Shown piece by piece: positions 21,162-34,063 of a DNA stretch of 64,000 nucleotides. Under the pieces are notes generated by a model, which was given only the letters and a program-made list of their open reading frames with translations, searched no databases and had not been told where the DNA came from. The position numbers and the translations under genes are program-made. Source of the stretch: Saccharomycopsis phalli (taxonomy: Eukaryota > Ascomycota > Saccharomycetes > Ascoideales > Saccharomycopsidaceae); assembly GCA_020342235.1 (NCBI GenBank), contig CP073214.1, positions 1,240,001-1,304,000 of the forward strand, in the 5' to 3' direction. Position 1 is the stretch's first letter. Each line of letters opens with the position of its first letter.

Positions 21162-21482
21162 ATGTCTTGGTTCTCTGGAAGTAACAGCGAGGATACAAAA
21201 AAGGCACCAAACCGCAGTTCACGACGAAAGTGCTGGGACAGTCGTGATGAGTACTTCAAGTGTTTGGATAAATTAAATATCGACAATGCGTTGGATGACA
21301 AGAAGCAACTGGAGATTGCCACTAATTGCGGAACGGAGCTGAAGGGCTTTGACAGAGACTGTGCCGAGAGCTGGGTAAAATATTTCAAGGAGCAACGATT
21401 CTATGCCATCAAAAAAGAGCGATTCATGAAGGAAATGGAGGAAAAAGGCGGGCAAGAGATATCTTTGAGTGGGAGAAAGTAA
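21162..21482 (+). CDS. COA6: Cytochrome c oxidase assembly factor Coa6
   Basis: An intermembrane-space protein needed to deliver copper to the CuA site of Cox2. It has 106 residues from the ATG at 21162. The paired cysteine motif is complete: Cys24-x9-Cys34 and Cys56-x10-Cys67, the pattern particular to Coa6. The surrounding conserved residues (RRKCWDSRDEYFKCLDK and CAESWVKYFKEQR) match. An earlier in-frame ATG would add five residues (MVHTA); the chosen start aligns with homologues. CTG codons at residues 50 and 60 fall at polar positions of the family. Confidence 0.93.
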   Translation: MSWFSGSNSEDTKKAPNRSSRRKCWDSRDEYFKCLDKLNIDNALDDKKQLEIATNCGTELKGFDRDCAESWVKYFKEQRFYAIKKERFMKEMEEKGGQEISLSGRK

Positions 21483-21722
21483 GGTGATGCGCTTGTAAAT
21501 ACTAAATACACATTGGATGACCCATTTGTAGATGACGTTCAGCAAATGCATTGCAGATCATACACATAAAAAGCCGGATAGTCTTATCCACCAATATGGG
21601 AGGTTCCCCTCATGGTGTAGTCTTTTAGTACATTGGTGGTGTATACGGAGTGCGATTAGTTGGCACAGTCCCGATGGCTTCAACTTCCCGTTTGGAACGA
21701 CAAAATATCCAGGCGCCGATCA

Positions 21723-22841
21723 ATGAATGGAGTCGTAAAAGGCATGTATCGTTGTTTCCACTTTAACCTTGTCAAGTTCCGAAAGGTGCATTCTCTGAGG
21801 GTTTGCCTGGATTCCATCCGCAGGTTGAAGGACGCCAAGCCATTTTCCGCGTTTCTTACAGACTCGTTTCAGAGGCAGCACAATTATTTACGGATTTCCG
21901 TAACCGAGCGATGCAATTTACGTTGCTTGTATTGCATGCCTGAAGAAGGGGTTGAGCTCTCCCCCAGTGATCAGCTTCTTAGCACCGACGAGATTGTACA
22001 ATTGAGTAAAGTGTTTGTAAGCCAGGGAGTGTCAAAAATACGGCTCACGGGAGGAGAGCCTAGTGTGAGAAAGGATATTGTGGAAATTTTTTCCCGGCTC
22101 AATGGTATTGAGGGCTTAAAAGAGATTTGCATGACGTCCAATGGGATAGCCTTGCAAAGAAAGTTACCAAAGTTGGTGCATAACGGCTTGACTGGACTAA
22201 ACCTCAGTTTGGATACCTTGGTGGATGGTAAGTATACTGTTATTACCCGTAGAAAGGGTCTTGGTAATGTGTTAAAATCATTGGATACGGCAATCGCCTT
22301 GAAGGTGCCAAAGATTAAGGTCAACTGTGTGGTGATGAAGAACTTCAATGAGGATGAGATTTTGGATTTTGTGGAGTTAACCAAGGACAGAGAAATCGAA
22401 GTGCGATTTATTGAGTATATGCCGTTTGACGGAAACAAGTGGAGCGACTCCAAGATGATCAGCTACAAGGAGATGCTACTGACAATCAGAAACAAGTATG
22501 GCGACTTGCTCAAGCAAGTTCACGACTCGGTAGGTGGAGAAACAGCAAAAACCTGGAAGATTGAAGGCTACCAGGGTAAAGTCGGTTTTATAACATCCAT
22601 GACCCACAACTTTTGTGGGAGCTGTACACGGCTTCGTATAACATGTGACGGTAATTTGAAAGTATGTCTCTTTGGCAACCATGAAGTGAATCTCAGGGAC
22701 ATTTTGCGGTCCCCAGACTATACCCCAGAAAAGTTGCTTGATGTCATAGGCATGGCAGTGAAGAATAAAAAGAAGGCGCATGCCGGAATTGGAGAGTTGA
22801 AAGATCTTCCTAATCGTCCAATGATTTTAATAGGCGGATAG
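21723..22841 (+). CDS. MOCS1A: GTP 3',8-cyclase (MoaA/MOCS1A), molybdenum cofactor step 1
   Basis: A radical-SAM enzyme that turns GTP into the 3',8-cyclised intermediate of molybdenum-cofactor synthesis. 372 residues from the ATG at 21723. The N-terminal ~50 residues are rich in Arg/Lys and almost free of acids, a likely mitochondrial presequence, as in other eukaryotes. The radical-SAM cluster is Cys64-x3-Cys68-x2-Cys71 (CNLRCLYC). The second 4Fe-4S site is Cys298, Cys301 and Cys315. TGGEPSVRKD binds SAM. The protein ends in the obligatory Gly-Gly tail (MILIGG, residues 371-372) directly before the stop. A consensus GTAAGT donor lies inside the coding sequence at 22228. The MoaC-like part follows 22 bp after the stop in the same frame. 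Confidence 0.93.
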   Translation: MNGVVKGMYRCFHFNLVKFRKVHSLRVCLDSIRRLKDAKPFSAFLTDSFQRQHNYLRISVTERCNLRCLYCMPEEGVELSPSDQLLSTDEIVQLSKVFVSQGVSKIRLTGGEPSVRKDIVEIFSRLNGIEGLKEICMTSNGIALQRKLPKLVHNGLTGLNLSLDTLVDGKYTVITRRKGLGNVLKSLDTAIALKVPKIKVNCVVMKNFNEDEILDFVELTKDREIEVRFIEYMPFDGNKWSDSKMISYKEMLLTIRNKYGDLLKQVHDSVGGETAKTWKIEGYQGKVGFITSMTHNFCGSCTRLRITCDGNLKVCLFGNHEVNLRDILRSPDYTPEKLLDVIGMAVKNKKKAHAGIGELKDLPNRPMILIGG

Positions 22842-22863
22842 TCTGGATGAACTAACAGTATAG
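22816..22863 (+). other. Candidate alternative intron joining MOCS1A to MOCS1B (48 nt)
   Basis: Removing 22816-22863 (donor GTCCAA, branch AACTAAC, acceptor TATAG) deletes RPMILIGG and the stop, and joins LPN-R-TRRYSTLSHIND in frame. The length matches the 37-50-nt introns elsewhere in the window. The acceptor half is convincing; the donor is weak. The other phase-compatible donor is GTAAGT at 22228. Confidence 0.4.
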
Positions 22864-23357
22864 GTACTCGGAGATATTCAACTCTTAGTCATATCAATGA
22901 CAAAGGAGAGGCCAGCATGGTTGATGTTGGCGGAAAGTCCATAACGCACCGTGTAGCGGTTGCCAGTGGAAAGATTATGTTCACCAATAAAGCTGTCAAG
23001 GAGCAAATACGAGCCAACAACAACAAAAAAGGGGACGTCTTGAGCACTGCTCGAATTGCAGGCATTCTCGGTGTAAAGCGGACGGCTGAGTTGATTCCGC
23101 TTTGTCACAATATATTCATTTCGAAAATTCGTGTTTTGTTTGACGATATTGATGATGGTATTCTAGTGACTGTCCAAGTTGAGTGCGATGGGAAGACGGG
23201 TGTTGAGATGGAGGCTTTGACTGGAGTGAATGTCAGCTTGCTTACGATATATGACATGTGCAAGGCTATAGATAAGAATATGGTGATGGGTGATATCAGA
23301 GTGCTAGAAAAGTTGGGAGGTAAATCTGGCGATTGGAAAGCTTCTGATAATATGTAG
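22864..23357 (+). CDS. MOCS1B: Cyclic pyranopterin monophosphate synthase (MoaC/MOCS1B), probably fused to MOCS1A by splicing
   Basis: MoaC completes the pyranopterin ring begun by MoaA. The domain is whole: KGDVLSTARIAGILGVKRTA, LIPLCHN, GKTGVEMEALTG, IYDMCKAIDK and GGKSGDW. The first ATG (22917) gives 146 residues, but the conserved MoaC N-terminus (LSHINDKGEAS, compare bacterial LTHIN..GEA) is encoded just upstream, in frame, with no ATG. It is preceded by a branch-like AACTAAC (22850-22856) and acceptor TAG (22861-22863). I infer that the MoaC part is normally read as a 3' exon starting at 22864 and joined in phase to MOCS1A sequence. Translation from 22917 alone would lack the conserved start. 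Confidence 0.85.
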
Positions 23358-28230
<4,873 letters not shown>

Positions 28231-28401
28231 GACAAATGAAGAGAAAAAAACACACGACAATAAACCATGGCGACGCGGAAATATCACACAATACATGTAA
28301 AATACTAGGGCAACCAAAAAAATACTACATAATAATTAATTACTTCCATTAACTTAATACTCTACAGTACTAGAACATTAATACATTTCAAGTATTCACA
28401 A

Positions 28402-28842
28402 CTATCTTCTTCTTCTAGAAGTAGTCTTAGTATGTTGACCTCTAACCTTCAATCCCCAGTAGTGTCTGATACCTCTGTGGGATCTGATCTTCTTCAATCT
28501 TTCCAAGTCATCTCTTAATTTGGACTCGACACCGTTGGCCAAGTTGTGGTAGTCCTTACCGTCAGTAAAGTCTCTTTGTCTGTTTAAGAACCAGGTTGGG
28601 ATCTTATATTGAGTTGGGTTTTGCATGATGGTGACAACTCTCTCCAATTCTTCTTGGGTCAATTCACCGGCTCTCTTGTTCAAGTCAATGTCGGCCTTCT
28701 TGCAGACCAAGTTGGCGTAACGACGGCCAACACCCTTAACGGTGGTCAAGGCGTAGACAATCTTAATTCTACCATCGACGTTGGTGTTAAGCAAACGTAA
28801 AATGTGTTGGAAATTACCTTGTTCTTGAACAACTAAAGACAT
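28402..28842 (-). CDS. RPS18: 40S ribosomal protein uS13
   Basis: A head protein of the small cytosolic subunit, at the intersubunit bridges. The start [20 protein letters not shown] is at 28842; an ATG two codons upstream is in frame but does not fit the family. 146 residues, same as S. cerevisiae. The H2TH region ([20 protein letters not shown]) and the C-terminal [20 protein letters not shown] followed by a basic tail are complete. It has no intron, unlike its S. cerevisiae counterpart and the other three ribosomal-protein genes in this window. It converges with GCN2 across 171 bp. Confidence 0.98.
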   Translation of the reverse strand: MSLVVQEQGNFQHILRLLNTNVDGRIKIVYALTTVKGVGRRYANLVCKKADIDLNKRAGELTQEELERVVTIMQNPTQYKIPTWFLNRQRDFTDGKDYHNLANGVESKLRDDLERLKKIRSHRGIRHYWGLKVRGQHTKTTSRRRR

Positions 28843-28977
28843 GATCAATGATTGATTTCTCTAAACTTTCAGACTTTACTAGAGTGATTTTTTTCACCAG
28901 CCGGGATTATGTAAGCCGCCATAGAGGGTTATTTGTACCACGATCGATCGCTAGTCACAAATTGTTCGTGTGAATTT

Positions 28978-29000
28978 CACGTGCATGTATTCAGGGCTAC
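28978..29000. promoter_or_regulatory. RPS18 promoter boxes: TTCACGTGCA and CAGGGCTA
   Basis: CACGTG (28978-28983) and AGGGCTAC (28993-29000) lie 136-158 bp upstream of the RPS18 start, between it and the end of YML6. Same pair of motif types as at RPS4, RPL34 and RPL18. Confidence 0.5.
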
Positions 29001-29026
29001 AGTGATTTTTATTTACAAGCAGTTAT

Positions 29027-29767
29027 CTATTCTCCATACTTATTTGCCAAATACTTCAATGCATCCATCTCCACAAAAACAACCAGTGCCCTCAAGACGT
29101 CTCTGACCTCCAAGAATTCCTTTGATATAATGTCTATGTAGTCATATTGCTCAACGGCCTTTTGTAGGTTGGTTCTTGGCTTGTCCACTATAAAGAGAAG
29201 CTTCTTCTTCAAGAGCTTGTGTTTCTGTAAAAACTGCAACGCCGCAATTGGATCGTCGCTTAAAAACTCTGTAGTGTTTGATTCGTGCTCTTCCATTGGT
29301 TTGTCACCCCCAATTATGAAGAACTTGCCCTGTCTCCATTGCTGACTGAGTGCAGTTCGGAACGCCGACGAGTACACCTTAAATGGAAGTTCGGTTGTAT
29401 AGTCGTTTGGAGCGCTTCTGGCCAATGCCCGACCTCCCTCGTGTCTAATTGGAGATCCACGGTCACCCACCCGGGCTCTTCCCTGACCCTTTTGGGGCAG
29501 CAACTTTTTACGGGAGTAGCCCATTTCCGAGCGACCTGGGGGATTCGACGCCCCTACCCGGGAGGCATCGGCCTCAAAGACCACGGCTTTCCAAAGGATA
29601 TCGCGGCGCAAAGGACTGTTGAGGAACAATCTGTCCACCGGGAAGTAGCTCTTTGGCTCCAAGGATGGGAAGCTCCGGATCGTGGCTAGTACGTATTTGG
29701 GTACGGAGACCAAGTTATTGAGAGGCGCTGAGGCGAAACCGCGCGAAAGGATGGACGCCCTGAACAT
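29027..29767 (-). CDS. YML6: Mitochondrial large-subunit ribosomal protein uL4m
   Basis: A uL4-family protein lining the exit tunnel of the mitochondrial ribosome. It has 246 residues. The first ~17 (MFRASILSRGFASAPLN) form a mitochondrial presequence with a typical Arg/Ser/Ala composition. The uL4 signature loop is plain (LLPQKGQGRARVGDRGSPIR followed by HEGGRALARS). The C-terminal Rossmann-like part (KKLLFIVDK, DIISKEFLEVRDVLRA) is complete. It lies 77 bp downstream of RUP1 on the same strand. Confidence 0.95.
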   Translation of the reverse strand: MFRASILSRGFASAPLNNLVSVPKYVLATIRSFPSLEPKSYFPVDRLFLNSPLRRDILWKAVVFEADASRVGASNPPGRSEMGYSRKKLLPQKGQGRARVGDRGSPIRHEGGRALARSAPNDYTTELPFKVYSSAFRTALSQQWRQGKFFIIGGDKPMEEHESNTTEFLSDDPIAALQFLQKHKLLKKKLLFIVDKPRTNLQKAVEQYDYIDIISKEFLEVRDVLRALVVFVEMDALKYLANKYGE

Positions 29768-29844
29768 TGTTGCTGGGCTACAAAGGCATTGTAAATTTTC
29801 GTAATATGGCTAAGGTTACCCGGGCGATGCATTGGGGGAGGAGA

Positions 29845-31785
29845 CTACTGGGGTTTCTCGTCGGAGACTGCTTCATTGGAGCTGATTTCCGATTGGTTTG
29901 TGACCCTCAACGGAGCATCGGAGACGTAATCGGAGTCCTCATCGGAGGTGTGTGTGTAGAGATCATCGTTTTCGGCAATGACAAGATTGAGCTGGTCGTT
30001 GTCGTTTTGCAAGAATTCGGCAAGGGACTCGGGGATCCTCTGGTCGTGCTTCACGGTTAGCAACGTGCGGCTAACATAGAGCAACACCAAACAGCCGTTG
30101 AGCTCGCTGCTGGAGACGACTTTCACGTGATGCTCGATCTGGGCAAACAGGACTGCCTCTGCGTTAAATCCCGTGACCCGGGGATCGCCCTCGTACTTCA
30201 TGTGAACCCATTGGTTTGGGAACTTGGAGTTTGTTTCGTTCAAGCGGTAGTAGAACTCGGACTCATTGATAATCACCCCCGTGAGAATGTAGGGGACCTC
30301 CGGCTCTGTGTCGTGGGTCTGGCGAAACTGCTCCAAGATGTTCTCGACATTGTAGATGTTCATTTCGCTGCCAGCCAACTCAAGCTGCTGGCACTCGGTC
30401 GACAAGTCCTGTTTGCGTTTCTGGATCGTCTCGTGCACCTGCCGTAGGTCTTCCAAAGCGCTCTTCACTTCCAGGGAATCACCTGGTTCTCGATCGGCAC
30501 CAGCCACCTCCTGTGACACCGTTTCCAAGTACTGGATGCTGTCCTCGAAAAGCGTGTTGATACGCTTGCCCTGGAAGCTCATGAGAGAGTTGTTTGCGCG
30601 CAGGATATCCTGGATCTTTCGCACAATCTCGACCTGCTCGCTGACAACCCCCCGCAAAAACGAGTCGTACTTCTTGGTGTAGATCTGCGGGAAGAACTCC
30701 TCCTCCAAGACTATTCCGCCAAAGTTGTACTCGCTGGGAAGCTCGTGATACGCAATGGTGAGCACGTCCGACAAGCTGTCAAAGAACGTCGCGCCCAATT
30801 TCTGGAAGTTCTCCTTCCAAAACAACCCGTGGAACGTCTCGTAAATGTTGGCCCGCACGTAGTCGGCCTCAATCTGGAATATCGACCCCGTGGTTGAGAA
30901 GCCGTCTTGCACCGTGGAAGACTCGAAAATCTCTTGCATGCTGTCCTCGGACCCGGTCAACGCCTTGATCTGGTCCACGAGCATCTGGTAAAACACGGGA
31001 ATCGCATCGTTGACACTCTCCTGTTCGATCACGGCAAAGAGCTGCGACGGGATCGCCAGCACAAACGTCTTGGCACACGCAAACAGCCGTAGCGAGATTA
31101 TGCCGTCGAGAAACCCAAGCAACCGTTGCACCTCGAGAAGCAACCGCATACTGTCGTCGCCTACTCGGGTGACACTCGACGCCACAGACACCACCTCGTC
31201 CTTCCACCAATTCGGTCGGTACCCATACTGGTCAAAGCCCTTGGAAAGAAACAAGTTCCGGAGCGCAGGGATCTCGTGCATGATGGCCACCAAGTATATG
31301 AAATAGTTCTCGGCAAAGCTCACGTGCACGGGCGTCACCACCGTCGGCGCATGCTCGTTCCTGAACTTCGTCGCGTCGTCAAACACCGATTCTCGCGCGA
31401 CAATCTGCTCACGGTGCACGAACCCGTCCTCCGGTCGGATCACCGACTCCGTCCGCACGTCCCTGGAATATGACGGCGGGTCTATCTGTGTGTCTTCATA
31501 CACTCCATTATATATCTAAGTTAGTCGTGGGGGAGGAATAAGACATGTGCTCTGCACCACTTACCTCTTGCGGTTCGGTACCTTCCTCTGGCTCGGGGTT
31601 GAGCAACAACTCCAACGCCTTTTCCACGTTCCTGTCGGATTTCTACATTGGTCAGCACCATAAAAGAAAACTCGCCTACTCACCTCCAAGGCACCCTGAG
31701 CCTGCTCATGGGTAAATCCCATATCCACAATCTGCTGTACCTCCATGCCAAAACTGTCCCTTGCGCCCCCAAAAACTTGGCCCAT
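29845..31785 (-). CDS. RUP1: UBA-domain Rsp5 regulator Rup1, three exons
   Basis: Rup1 bridges the ubiquitin ligase Rsp5 and the deubiquitinase Ubp2. Exons: 31684-31785, 31565-31642 and 29845-31515. Introns are 41 nt (GTGAGT, branch GCTGAC, acceptor TGTAG) and 49 nt (GTAAGT, branch GACTAAC, acceptor TTAG). Splicing builds the N-terminal UBA domain (MEVQQIVDMGFTHEQAQGALE joined to KSDRNVEKALELLLN) and gives 616 residues; S. cerevisiae Rup1 is 671. The rest includes PSYSRD and a central coiled-coil region (ALEDLRQVHETIQKRKQDLS). The tail is acidic and low in complexity. The UBA would be broken without splicing, which supports the model. Confidence 0.88.
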
Positions 31786-31793
31786 CGTAGGGT

Positions 31794-31820
31794 CACGTGG
31801 TTGGTATATTCGGTCACGTG
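31794..31820. promoter_or_regulatory. Two GGTCACGTGG sites in the RUP1 promoter
   Basis: CACGTG at 31794-31799 and 31815-31820, both embedded in GGTCACGTGG and 21 bp apart (two helical turns), 9-35 bp upstream of the RUP1 ATG. GTGATTGG directly beside the second contains a CCAAT-type box. Confidence 0.5.
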
Positions 31821-31851
31821 GTGATTGGTTCTACATTAATCACATTGTCTA

Positions 31852-32733
31852 TTAAAAAGCCGGGAACGCGGCCTCCAACTGCGGCACGCACTTCTCCAAC
31901 TTGTCCTTCTCAATCAAAATCAAGCTCATGTGCGGCTCGATCCCGTAGTCACTAAACACCCGTCGCGCATCGGTCTCCTGCAATTTGTTGTCATACTTGA
32001 ACACCCCGTGCTTCAAACTGTTCTTCTCCAACACACTGTCCTCATAGTGGAAGTAGTCAAACTCCACCTGGTCCTTGCTATTCTTCTTCACCTTCTTCTT
32101 GGCATTCTCCTCATCGTCACTGTCGTCGCTCAACTCACTCTCCACCACCTTGTACACCCGCGACGGAATAAGAAAGTACTTCAATTCTGGCTCCTGCTTA
32201 TTCACCTCCTCGAGAAGAAACTTGAACAATGGCGGTGTGACCTCCACAGGAACATTGATGATCCGCTCATTGATAATCAACCCTACATTGGCCCCATCGT
32301 TCTGGCTCAATACCTTCTTGAGCAAAATGAAAAACTCAGACTTTTGCTGACTCTTGTTGACAAAGTAATCCACCAACGTCTTCAACGACTCCTTGGCTTT
32401 GTAATCTTTCAAATTCACCAACGCCAAAAGCGCCAATGGATCACCTTCCTTGCCGTCGGTCTTGATACTGCTGCCAATGCTCGTTCCTTTCGTGTCAAGA
32501 ATAATGTCCGCAAGACCCGATAGGTTGAACTTGCCATAATCATCGCCAAGCAATTGCTGGAGGAACGTCTTGAGTCCCAAGAAATCCACCTCGGGATTCA
32601 AGTCAAAAAAGTCAAAGTCCACATTAATGACTTCCTGTGCCTCCTCCTCTTGATCCTCCGAGTCAGAATCGCTGAAATCAATAGAATCGTCAATCTTCTC
32701 GTCCTCCTTTTGTGATACTGTTCGCTTGCCCAT
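31852..32733 (-). CDS. BCP1: Nuclear export and Rpl23 chaperone protein Bcp1
   Basis: The BCP1/BCCIP family acts in nuclear export of the lipid kinase Mss4 and as chaperone for ribosomal protein uL14. 293 residues from the ATG at 32733 (MGKRTVSQKEDEKID); S. cerevisiae has 283. An acidic N-terminus (DFSDSDSEDQEEE) is followed by the family core (NVDFDFFDLNPEVDFLGLK, then LLGDD). The segment GLIINERIINVPVEVTPPLF and the ELKYFLIPSRVYKVVES block are typical. Longer 5' open frame exists only through non-ATG codons and overlaps FCF1, so it is rejected. Divergent from FCF1 by 104 bp. Confidence 0.93.
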   Translation of the reverse strand: MGKRTVSQKEDEKIDDSIDFSDSDSEDQEEEAQEVINVDFDFFDLNPEVDFLGLKTFLQQLLGDDYGKFNLSGLADIILDTKGTSIGSSIKTDGKEGDPLALLALVNLKDYKAKESLKTLVDYFVNKSQQKSEFFILLKKVLSQNDGANVGLIINERIINVPVEVTPPLFKFLLEEVNKQEPELKYFLIPSRVYKVVESELSDDSDDEENAKKKVKKNSKDQVEFDYFHYEDSVLEKNSLKHGVFKYDNKLQETDARRVFSDYGIEPHMSLILIEKDKLEKCVPQLEAAFPAF

Positions 32734-32784
32734 TGCTGCTTCTTGAAATATCAGCCCTTGTCGCGATGCAGAAAAAAAATCAGT

Positions 32785-32790
32785 CACGTG
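32785..32790. promoter_or_regulatory. CACGTG site in the BCP1-FCF1 divergent promoter
   Basis: GTCACGTGAT lies 52 bp from the BCP1 ATG and 48 bp from the FCF1 ATG, almost exactly central in a 104-bp divergent promoter of two ribosome-production genes. It could serve both. Confidence 0.5.
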
Positions 32791-32837
32791 ATACATGGCA
32801 GAGGATAAAAAAAATTTAAAACCCAGACCTTGGTGCG

Positions 32838-33404
32838 ATGGGCAAGCAAAAGAAGACGAGAAAGTTTGCACAGACAAAGCTTCTTATTTCCAAGAAAGAT
32901 GCACGGTTGAAGAAAAACCAGCAGGTTCAGCCTAAAAAGAAAGACGAGGAGTTGGTCAAGGAGGTACCTCAAGTTTCCTCGGCGTTGTTCTTCCAGTACA
33001 ATGAGGCCATCAAACCACCATATCAAATCTTGATCGATACAAATTTCATCAATTTCAGTATCCAGAAGAAAATAGACATTGTTCGGGGGATGATGGACTG
33101 CTTACTTGCGAAATGTATTCCTATTATTACCGACTGTGTCATGGCAGAATTGGAAAAGTTGGGCCCAAAGTTTCGTATTGCCCTCAGATTGGCCAAGGAC
33201 CCACGGATCAAGCGGCTAAGCTGCTCCCATAAAGGAACGTATGCTGATGACTGTATGGTGAGCCGAGTAATGCAGCATAAGTGCTACATTGTCGCTACTA
33301 ACGATGCCGACTTGAAGAGACGCATCCGTAAAGTGCCGGGGATTCCAATCATGTACGCAGGAAAGAAGAAGTACGAGATTGAAAGGTTGCCCGATGTGTT
33401 TTAA
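32838..33404 (+). CDS. FCF1: Small-subunit processome PIN protein Fcf1
   Basis: An essential nucleolar protein of the small-subunit processome, needed for early pre-18S cleavages. It has 188 residues (S. cerevisiae 189). A lysine-rich N-terminus (MGKQKKTRKFAQTKLLISKK) is followed by the PIN domain. The acidic residues are visible in order: LIDTNFINF, CVMAELEKLG, TYADDCMVSR and VATNDADLKRR. The C-terminal PGIPIMYAGKKKYEIERLP is nearly invariant in the family. No intron is seen. Confidence 0.97.
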   Translation: MGKQKKTRKFAQTKLLISKKDARLKKNQQVQPKKKDEELVKEVPQVSSALFFQYNEAIKPPYQILIDTNFINFSIQKKIDIVRGMMDCLLAKCIPIITDCVMAELEKLGPKFRIALRLAKDPRIKRLSCSHKGTYADDCMVSRVMQHKCYIVATNDADLKRRIRKVPGIPIMYAGKKKYEIERLPDVF

Positions 33405-33510
33405 CCTGACTTTACTCGTGACGGCATTTATTCTCAGCATCCCCGCCTTATGTACTTTATGAACTTTGCTTTCTCATACTTGACCATTATGTAACTTACC
33501 CATTTAATAC

Positions 33511-34063
33511 CTATGTACTCTTCTTATTCAACTTGTCCAACTCACCCTTGAATATCTTTTGCAACTCCTCAAATACTAAAAACCCATTCTCATTGTACAC
33601 CTTGGTAAACTCAATCTCAAACTTGCTTTTCGACCCATCAGCCTCCAAATCAACGTAATAGATCGGCTCGGTATTCTCAACTCGCGTGCCCACCACCACT
33701 CTCTCCTTCTTTTTGTTCACGCCAGCAAACTTTACATTCTTCTCCACAAACTTGGTCCACAACCAGAGCGCTCCAGAAAACGTAAAGTACACAGCAATCA
33801 AGCCACAGGTAATGTTGAACGTTTCGTAAAAATCCGTCTTCTTGTCCAAATAAAACTGAGCAGCAGCTGTTAGCGCACATATCGCGCTCAATATCAACTT
33901 GATGTCACCAATCTTGAAATCCTCATTGTATCCCAATCCTTGAAACACCAAAAACAAATTCTCGTCGAGATTGGCCTTCAAATCCTTAGAGGAACTGTGG
34001 TTAGACGGAATTGCGTTGAAACTCGTTTACTTACTATAAGTTTATTTTCTTGAGAATCGCCAT
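33511..34063 (-). CDS. SPC2: Signal peptidase complex subunit 2, two exons
   Basis: A non-catalytic subunit that links signal peptidase to the Sec61 channel at the ER. Exon 1 is 34035-34063 (29 nt, MAILKKINL-Y). A 40-nt intron (33995-34034) has donor GTAAGT, branch TCTAAC and acceptor CCACAG. Exon 2 is 33511-33994. Splicing gives 170 residues (S. cerevisiae 178). Two membrane segments lie in the central part, flanking FYLDKKTDFYET. The cytosolic C-terminal domain has ENTEPIYYVDLE and FTKVYNENGFLV, typical of Spc2. The gene converges with FCF1 across 106 bp. Confidence 0.92.

Noticed and set aside
21723-23357. Recent horizontal transfer of the Moco pair from bacteria
   Set aside because: A likely mitochondrial presequence, spliceosomal signals and MOCS1-like order fit a eukaryotic ancestor; nothing in the sequence demands transfer.
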